Shown: positions 58,790 to 64,000 of the stretch, one piece after another
Position numbering within the stretch: the stretch's first letter is position 1
Layout: every line of letters starts with the position of its first letter
Origin: Roseovarius sp. MMSF_3359
GTDB taxonomy: Bacteria; Pseudomonadota; Alphaproteobacteria; Rhodobacterales; Rhodobacteraceae
Assembly (NCBI RefSeq): GCF_030733385.1
Contig: NZ_JASHJC010000003.1
Span: 340,712 to 404,711, forward strand
Direction of reading: 5' to 3'
DNA: 64,000 nt
The notes under the pieces: generated by a model
Told to the model about the DNA's origin: nothing
What the model saw: only the letters and a program-made list of their open reading frames with translations
Database searches by the model: none
Position numbers and translations under genes: made by a program

Positions 58790-61459
58790 ATGACATTTAC
58801 GAACCCTACACGACGCGTATTTTTACAAGGCAGCGCCGCTGCCATTGGTACATCCTCTCTATTCAGCACAACCGCGCTGGCCAGTATCGACCCGAATTCG
58901 TACTCCGACCGGATCTTCCATGCGACCCACTACGGCCCGTTTGAGGCCGTCGTTCGCGATGGCAAGCTGGTCGGTCTGACCACGATGACCGAACTGGATT
59001 CCCGCCCGACCGAGATGCTGACCTACGGCGTCATGGATCGGACCTATGACAAGACCCGCATCAACTATCCCATGGTGCGAAAATCCTATCTCGAAGGCTG
59101 GGAGAGCGGTGACATCAAGCCCGAACTTCGCGGCAAGGAGGAATGGGTCAAGGTCGATTGGGATACCGCTTGGAGCCTGACCGCAAAGGCGCTTCTGGAT
59201 ACGGCCACGGAGTATGGCAACGAAGCGATCTTCAGCTCGTCTTATGGCGGCTGGTCCAACGCCGGTGTCTTCCGCCCCAACGTGCTTCAGGGCCGGCTCA
59301 TCAACCTGATGGGTGGCTGCACCAACACCGCAGGCGATTGGTCAGCGGGCGCGGGCCAGGTCTGCTTGCCGCATATCATCGGCGACATGGAGGTCTATTC
59401 GCCGCAATCCGCTTGGGAAACCATCCGCGACAATACCGAACTTTTCGTGCTGGTCGGATGTGACCCGGTCAAGAATAACCGCATCGAGTACCGCGTCGCC
59501 GATCACGGCATGTACGCCCATTGGGAAGAAATCCGCGACAATGGCGTGAAGTTCATCTCGATCAATCCGCAGAAAACGGCCAGCGACACTTACCTGAATT
59601 CCGAATGGAAGCGGATCATCCCTAACACCGATACCGCCTTGTTCCTAGCGATGTCCTACCACGTGCTGGAAAACGGGCTCGAAGATCAAGCCTATATGGA
59701 CAAATACACGGTCGGGGCCGACAAATGGATCGCCTATGTGAAGGGTGAAGATGATGGTACGCCCAAGACCCCCGCATGGGCAGCGGCGATCACCGGCATG
59801 GACGAGCAGGAAATCAAGGACCTGGCGGAGCTGATTGCGACGTCAAAGACCTGCATCGCCGGTTCCTGGGCCATTCAGCGCGCGCAGCATGGCGAAATGG
59901 CCTATTGGTCAATCGTCAACTTCGCAGCACTTGTGGGCAAGATCGGCAAACCCGGCGAAGGCATTGGCTTCTCCTGGCATTACGGCAATGGCGGCATGCC
60001 GCAAGGGGGCAACGCGACACCCGTGGGCATGAGCCAGGGCCGCAATTTCGTGACCAAGGTCGTCCCCGCCTCGCGCATCACCGAGGCGTTGGAAAATCCC
60101 GGCAAGGAGTTCTTCTATAACGGGCAGACGAACAGTTATCCCGACATCAAGATGATCTTCAACGCCGGCAACAACTTCATGTCGCACCAGCAGGACACCA
60201 ACCGCCTGATCCGCGCCCTGAACAAGGTCAACACGGTGGTCTGCGTCGATGTCTGGTGGACGGCGGCGACCCGTTGGGCGGATATCGTCATGCCAGCGGC
60301 CTCGACACTGGAGCAGGACGACATTACCTCGGGGGGCACCTATTCCAACGACCGCGTCTATGCGATGAAGAAGGTGATCGAGCCGGTGGGCGAGAGCCTG
60401 CCCGATTACGAACTGTTCGAAGGTCTGGCCGACAAGCTGGGGCTCTGGGCGCAGTTTACCGACAGCGAAGACAAGATGTATCACATCAAGCTGGCCTACG
60501 AGGCCTCCGGCGCCGCCGGTGATGTGCCTTTCGAAGAGTTCTGGGAAAAAGGCTATGCCCGGATGCCGGTTCCGCCAGAGGCGCGCAAATGGGTGCGGCA
60601 CAATGATTTCTACAACGACCCCGAGGGCAATCCGCTGCACACGGCGTCGGGCAAGGTCGAAATGTTCTGCGAGACCATCGCCAACATGCAGATCGAGGAT
60701 TGCCCCGGCATGCCGGTCTGGATGGAGAAGCACGAATATCTGGGCTCCGCCAAGGAGGGCCAGTTGCATGTCGTGTCGCCGCATCCGTGGTTCCGCCTGC
60801 ACAGCCAGATGGGCAACTCCGAGCGCCTGCGCGACCTCTACATGGTGCAGGGGCGCGAACCGGTACGGATCAACGCCCAGGACGCCGCCGACCGGGGTAT
60901 CGAGGATGGCGATCTGGTCGAGCTCGTCAATGATCGCGGCACGGTGATTGCCGGTGCGGTGATCTCGGACGAGATCATGCCGGGCGTCGTGTCGATCTAC
61001 GAAGGTGGCTGGCCGCAGCTTGACAGCAAGGGCCGTTGCAACTCGGGCCTCGTGAATTTCGTTACCTCGACGCAACCTGCCTCGGGCTTTTCGCAGGCCA
61101 CATCGGCCAACACGGTGCTGGTCGAGATGCGCAAATGCGAGGATCCCGAGGGACCAAACATGGCGTATGACCCACCCGCGATCATCGAGGACATCGAAAT
61201 TGCGGCGATCGACGAAGAAATGCTCGGGCTTGAACGGCTCACCGATCTGACCGAGGCGTTGATGGCCGATATGAGCCCGGGCGAGAAGATCTTCTTTGAA
61301 CGCTGCACTGTCTGCCATGCGCCGCGCGAGGTGACACATTACACAAGACAGCAATGGAAAGGCATTACCCCGTCGATGTTTCCGCGCGCAGGCCTCGATG
61401 AAGAGGAGGCAGCCTTGGTCATGGACTACCTGATGGAAAACGCGGCCGACGTGAATTGA
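58790..61459 (+). CDS. periplasmic TMAO/DMSO-reductase-family molybdoenzyme with C-terminal cytochrome c domain
   Basis: The 889-residue protein has a Tat signal (TRRVFLQGSAAAIG) with cleavage near STTALA. The catalytic part matches single-subunit TorA/DorA/BisC-type enzymes. YGGWSNAG holds the probable molybdenum-ligating Ser, and no N-terminal iron-sulfur cysteines are seen. The final 70 residues add a monohaem domain, Cys839-x2-Cys842-His843 (RCTVCHAPRE), with a candidate sixth ligand Met863, much like the TorC C-terminal domain. Usually that domain is a separate protein. Substrate (TMAO, DMSO, other N- or S-oxide) is unproven. Confidence 0.9.
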   Translation: MTFTNPTRRVFLQGSAAAIGTSSLFSTTALASIDPNSYSDRIFHATHYGPFEAVVRDGKLVGLTTMTELDSRPTEMLTYGVMDRTYDKTRINYPMVRKSYLEGWESGDIKPELRGKEEWVKVDWDTAWSLTAKALLDTATEYGNEAIFSSSYGGWSNAGVFRPNVLQGRLINLMGGCTNTAGDWSAGAGQVCLPHIIGDMEVYSPQSAWETIRDNTELFVLVGCDPVKNNRIEYRVADHGMYAHWEEIRDNGVKFISINPQKTASDTYLNSEWKRIIPNTDTALFLAMSYHVLENGLEDQAYMDKYTVGADKWIAYVKGEDDGTPKTPAWAAAITGMDEQEIKDLAELIATSKTCIAGSWAIQRAQHGEMAYWSIVNFAALVGKIGKPGEGIGFSWHYGNGGMPQGGNATPVGMSQGRNFVTKVVPASRITEALENPGKEFFYNGQTNSYPDIKMIFNAGNNFMSHQQDTNRLIRALNKVNTVVCVDVWWTAATRWADIVMPAASTLEQDDITSGGTYSNDRVYAMKKVIEPVGESLPDYELFEGLADKLGLWAQFTDSEDKMYHIKLAYEASGAAGDVPFEEFWEKGYARMPVPPEARKWVRHNDFYNDPEGNPLHTASGKVEMFCETIANMQIEDCPGMPVWMEKHEYLGSAKEGQLHVVSPHPWFRLHSQMGNSERLRDLYMVQGREPVRINAQDAADRGIEDGDLVELVNDRGTVIAGAVISDEIMPGVVSIYEGGWPQLDSKGRCNSGLVNFVTSTQPASGFSQATSANTVLVEMRKCEDPEGPNMAYDPPAIIEDIEIAAIDEEMLGLERLTDLTEALMADMSPGEKIFFERCTVCHAPREVTHYTRQQWKGITPSMFPRAGLDEEEAALVMDYLMENAADVN

Positions 61460-61773
61460 CGGAATGAAACCTCGACATGCGCCTCCCGCCTCACGCGGGA
61501 GGTCCGCTGACCCGTCACGAGCATCACCTGATTCCCGCAATACCTACGGAGGCCCGCTCGCAGGGACGTGAAAGGCCGGGCATCCCAATCGCCTTCTATA
61601 CGTTGTCGCCCCAGCGGCAAACCGGGGCGGGACGTTGGAGAGGTTTGCGCAGCAACTCAGCCGCAGCGTACGATCGATTTACCGTCGTAACTTCGAGCCA
61701 ATGGATTTCAGGAGGGCAACCTCCATCTACTGATGAGGTTCAGCGTCTGGCGGATAACAAGTCGCCATTGCTT
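61460..61773. other. gap downstream of the molybdoenzyme gene
   Basis: A 314-base stretch without a convincing gene. It holds the stem-loop at 61482-61502 and otherwise only short out-of-frame stretches. Two convergent genes end at its edges. Confidence 0.35.
61482..61502 (+). terminator. stem-loop after the molybdoenzyme gene
   Basis: CCTCCCGC (61482-61489) and GCGGGAGG (61495-61502) form an 8-base perfect stem with a 5-base loop, 22 bases after the stop codon. No T-run follows, so its strength as a terminator is uncertain. Confidence 0.5.
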
Positions 61774-63609
61774 TTATTCAGCCCCCCAGGTGAGGAGAGG
61801 GATCCAGCCGTTAAAGGCAAGATAGACGGCGGCGACAAGGAGCCCTGTTACGGAGATCCACAAGAGAACCTTTGCAGGTTTGCTGATTTCGCGGTTTGAT
61901 CGACACAAAGCACGAATGCCGCAGGCCAGACAGAAGGGCCATGCGAGGCTGAGCATGGCAAGGATACCTGATCTGAGCGATGGTATGGCTAGCATATCGA
62001 GCTCAGCCAATGATCCGATCATGCCCCAGACCACGAAAAGGACGCAAAAACCGGCTAAGAAAACCGCACTGCCACCTAGGTAGGCCGCCGGCCGATAGTA
62101 GGCCGCGCGACGACCGCGCAGAAGCTGTATGCAAACGAAAAGTCCGACCAAGAGGGCGGCCACTATGGACGTCAGGACGTAAAGCAGGCCAAAGCGCATA
62201 AGATGTGCCTGCGCCGCGGGGATCTGGCGATAGGTGAGTTGCTGATCGCCCAGCATGACGATCTCGCCCTCAGGCGTTCGAGAGAATACATGGGTTGCCG
62301 TGGCAAACCCGTCCTGCCGGAACCTCGTTTTCGATACCGGGATCAAGGTGACGGCACCGCCCAGAATGGACCGGGCAATTAACTGCGACCCTGCGTTGTC
62401 ACTGCTGATTTGCGTCAGGCCGGCCATTTCGCTGATCCAGGTGCGCAGCACACTGTCATCGGTGAAGGGCACCCACCATCCCAAATAGGGCGCCGCGTCG
62501 AACTCGACCTGCGCCTCTGGGTTGACCGGATCGGCGGCACCGGCGCGCTCCGCCACATGGGCGGCCAAAGCCTCGCGTATCTCGTGGAACGCCCGGCGAT
62601 CCGCGCCATTGGCCATCAGCACGAACCCCGCGCCCTCTTCGGGCAACGTGCCAAGCGTAGTCTGAAACCCGTCAATCCGCCCCCAATGCCCCCAGAAGGC
62701 CCGCCCTGCGGCAGAAAAGCTGAAAAGGCCAAGGCCATAGATGTCCCTGTACCCGTCCTGCGCAACAAGCGAAGACTGTGGCGTTCTCATTCGCAGCAGC
62801 ATCTCGCTGCTGACAGGTTGATCCACCCCGTCGCCGGTGGCCAGAAACCGCAACAGCTTCGCCATGTCCGAAATCGGACCGGTCATCGCGCCAGAGGGCC
62901 GGACGCTCAGATGCCAAATCGCTTCCGGCGACCCATCCGTTGAAAAGCTCTCCAAGAGGTCCTGAACACGCTCATCCGTCAGATCGAAGCTCGTCGCCGC
63001 CATCCCGAGCGGATCCAGAACACGCTCACGCATCAACGTATCGAAATCCTGCCCCGTGACCGCTTCGGCCACCGCCGCGGCGAGGGTGTGATTGCCGTTG
63101 GCGTAAGAAAAATACCGACCCGGTGGCCAGCGTAACCTGTGGGTCTTGCTGCCGAGATAGGCGGTTGGGCTGTAATCCGGCGACGCCTGCGCATAATCCG
63201 CATAGGATGTCCCGGGCAATCCGCTCGTCTGCTCCAGCAAATGCACCAGCCGCAACGGTGCCTCATTCTCCCAGGGGTTTTCGATGGGGGCATCTGGCAG
63301 CACATCGGCAATGGGCGTGTCGAGCGCGACCAAACCATCCTCGACCAGCGACAGGATCATCAGGCTGGTTGCCGTTTTGGACAGCGACCCGGCGCGAAAC
63401 GACGATGTGACCGGAACATCGCCGGTTTTCGACAACAGGCTGAGCTGGGTGACGTCCCCATCTTCCACAATCGCAAATCCCACGGCCGGGATGCTGCTTG
63501 CATCCAACAACCCCTGCATGGTGTCCACGATGTCGGGTTTCGCCGCCGTGGCGGCCAAGGTCAGGATCACACCGGCAAACAGGCTCAAAACCCGCGAACT
63601 CAAAGTCAT
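61774..63609 (-). CDS. serine hydrolase (beta-lactamase class C-like) with C-terminal membrane domain
   Basis: The 611-residue protein has a signal-like N terminus (VLSLFAGVILTLAATAA), a penicillin-binding-protein-like catalytic domain with SxxK (AGSLSKTATSL), Tyr-x-Asn (SYANGNHTL) and HWG (FWGHWGRIDG) motifs, and four membrane helices near the C terminus (from LLYVLTSIVAALLVGLFVCI). It starts at 63609 overlapping a truncated sister gene. It could hydrolyse peptides, esters or beta-lactams; the membrane tail suggests a cell-envelope role. Confidence 0.85.
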   Translation of the reverse strand: MTLSSRVLSLFAGVILTLAATAAKPDIVDTMQGLLDASSIPAVGFAIVEDGDVTQLSLLSKTGDVPVTSSFRAGSLSKTATSLMILSLVEDGLVALDTPIADVLPDAPIENPWENEAPLRLVHLLEQTSGLPGTSYADYAQASPDYSPTAYLGSKTHRLRWPPGRYFSYANGNHTLAAAVAEAVTGQDFDTLMRERVLDPLGMAATSFDLTDERVQDLLESFSTDGSPEAIWHLSVRPSGAMTGPISDMAKLLRFLATGDGVDQPVSSEMLLRMRTPQSSLVAQDGYRDIYGLGLFSFSAAGRAFWGHWGRIDGFQTTLGTLPEEGAGFVLMANGADRRAFHEIREALAAHVAERAGAADPVNPEAQVEFDAAPYLGWWVPFTDDSVLRTWISEMAGLTQISSDNAGSQLIARSILGGAVTLIPVSKTRFRQDGFATATHVFSRTPEGEIVMLGDQQLTYRQIPAAQAHLMRFGLLYVLTSIVAALLVGLFVCIQLLRGRRAAYYRPAAYLGGSAVFLAGFCVLFVVWGMIGSLAELDMLAIPSLRSGILAMLSLAWPFCLACGIRALCRSNREISKPAKVLLWISVTGLLVAAVYLAFNGWIPLLTWGAE

Positions 63610-63983
63610 CAGTGTGCTCCTTTCGGTCGATGGATCAGGTCCTTGGCCAGAAGTTCAGCGGGATTGCCCATATCCGGCACCCATGAAAGGCCAGCGGCAA
63701 CAGTGACGGACCGCCTGCTATCGGCGTGAAAGCCCGACCAGCAGGAAAAACCCGGCACATCGCCCGGGTGGCTGAGCCAGCCGTTTTCGCGATAGGCGAA
63801 CCAATGGAAATCGGTGCCAATGACAGGGGCGGTTTGTAGGATCTTGAAGGCCTGCGCCAGGAGCGCGGGAAGCATGTCGAGCCGTGCCGCCATCGCACCG
63901 GCATAGCTTGACCAGGAGGGGTTTGACCTGAGCCCCAAGTTTCCTCCACCTTGCGGAGAGTCCTTGGTTTGGGTTTGATCGCC
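63609..63983 (-). pseudogene. truncated serine hydrolase, C-terminal piece
   Basis: The frame is closed by an in-frame TAA at 63984-63986, so only the C-terminal end of a class C-like serine hydrolase can be read (NPSWSSYAGAMAARLDMLP, then SHPGDVPGFSCWSGFHADS, near LSWVPDMGNP). No SxxK or Tyr-x-Asn part is present. Upstream of about 63930 the sequence no longer resembles the family and instead looks like the edge of a mobile element. The piece overlaps the start of the intact serine hydrolase, so the two were probably a tandem pair. Confidence 0.6.
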
Positions 63984-64000
63984 TTACGCGGCCAGTTTGT
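63924..64000. mobile_element. possible insertion-sequence end at the window edge
   Basis: From TGACCTG at 63924 the sequence stops matching the serine hydrolase, at the point where that gene is cut. The start TGACCTGAGCCCC, followed by AAGTTTCC, has the look of an IS3-type inverted repeat as I remember such ends. The rest of the element would lie outside the window, so transposase and the second repeat cannot be seen. Confidence 0.35.

Noticed and set aside
59909..61540. Leftward 543-codon open frame
   Set aside because: It is antisense to the molybdoenzyme, which has a Tat signal, cofactor residues and a haem motif.

Overview
The window is GC-rich, densely coded alphaproteobacterial chromosome. 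The gene set fits a marine Rhodobacterales (Roseobacter-type) bacterium: a two-subunit sodium:solute symporter (DUF4212 plus SSS protein) beside acs and adk, an OxyR/KatG pair, a BMP-type nucleoside ABC transporter operon, a Liv-type ABC transporter with amide-processing enzymes, and a periplasmic TMAO/DMSO-reductase-family enzyme. This assignment is inferred from gene content only. I recognised no rRNA, tRNA or CRISPR array. A possible insertion-sequence edge lies at the extreme right end.

Left part (1-24 kb). A truncated MFS transporter is followed by a leftward set of four genes (LLM-type flavin monooxygenase, flavin reductase, small tautomerase, alpha/beta hydrolase) with a divergent LysR gene, probably a catabolic pathway for an unidentified substrate. 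Then come a HAD phosphatase, a MaoC hydratase, ribF, a YcgN-like protein, a threonine aldolase, an alpha/beta hydrolase broken by a frameshift, a 2-hydroxychromene-2-carboxylate isomerase-like protein, prs, a MarR-controlled pair, polA, metG, a creatinase-like M24 protein, oxyR and katG.

Middle (22-41 kb). Cytidine deaminase diverges from an HD-domain protein. Downstream, ribokinase, nucleoside hydrolase, a 2-oxoglutarate/Fe(II) oxygenase, a BMP-type binding protein, a tandem ATPase and two permeases form a nucleoside uptake and breakdown operon. A leftward block then carries acs, adk, the symporter small and large subunits, a cNMP/CBS/DUF294 protein, a small membrane protein and a membrane-bound DnaQ-type exonuclease, an acetate-assimilation neighbourhood. 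An M20 amidohydrolase follows.

Right part (41-64 kb). A four-gene operon encodes membrane proteins, one of which fuses a ferric-reductase-like haem membrane domain to a Rieske domain. Next are an RND efflux pair; a MarR regulator with a C-terminal cysteine cluster co-transcribed with a MOSC protein; and a divergent exported protein sharing a repeat-rich control region with the marR gene. A divergent locus (50.2-58.5 kb) combines a Liv-type transporter, including a permease-ATPase fusion, with a cysteine hydrolase, an N-formylglutamate amidohydrolase-like enzyme, an RpiR regulator and a glutamine-synthetase-like ligase. A Tat-exported TMAO-reductase-family enzyme carries its own C-terminal cytochrome c domain. 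Two serine hydrolase genes end the window; the outer one is truncated.
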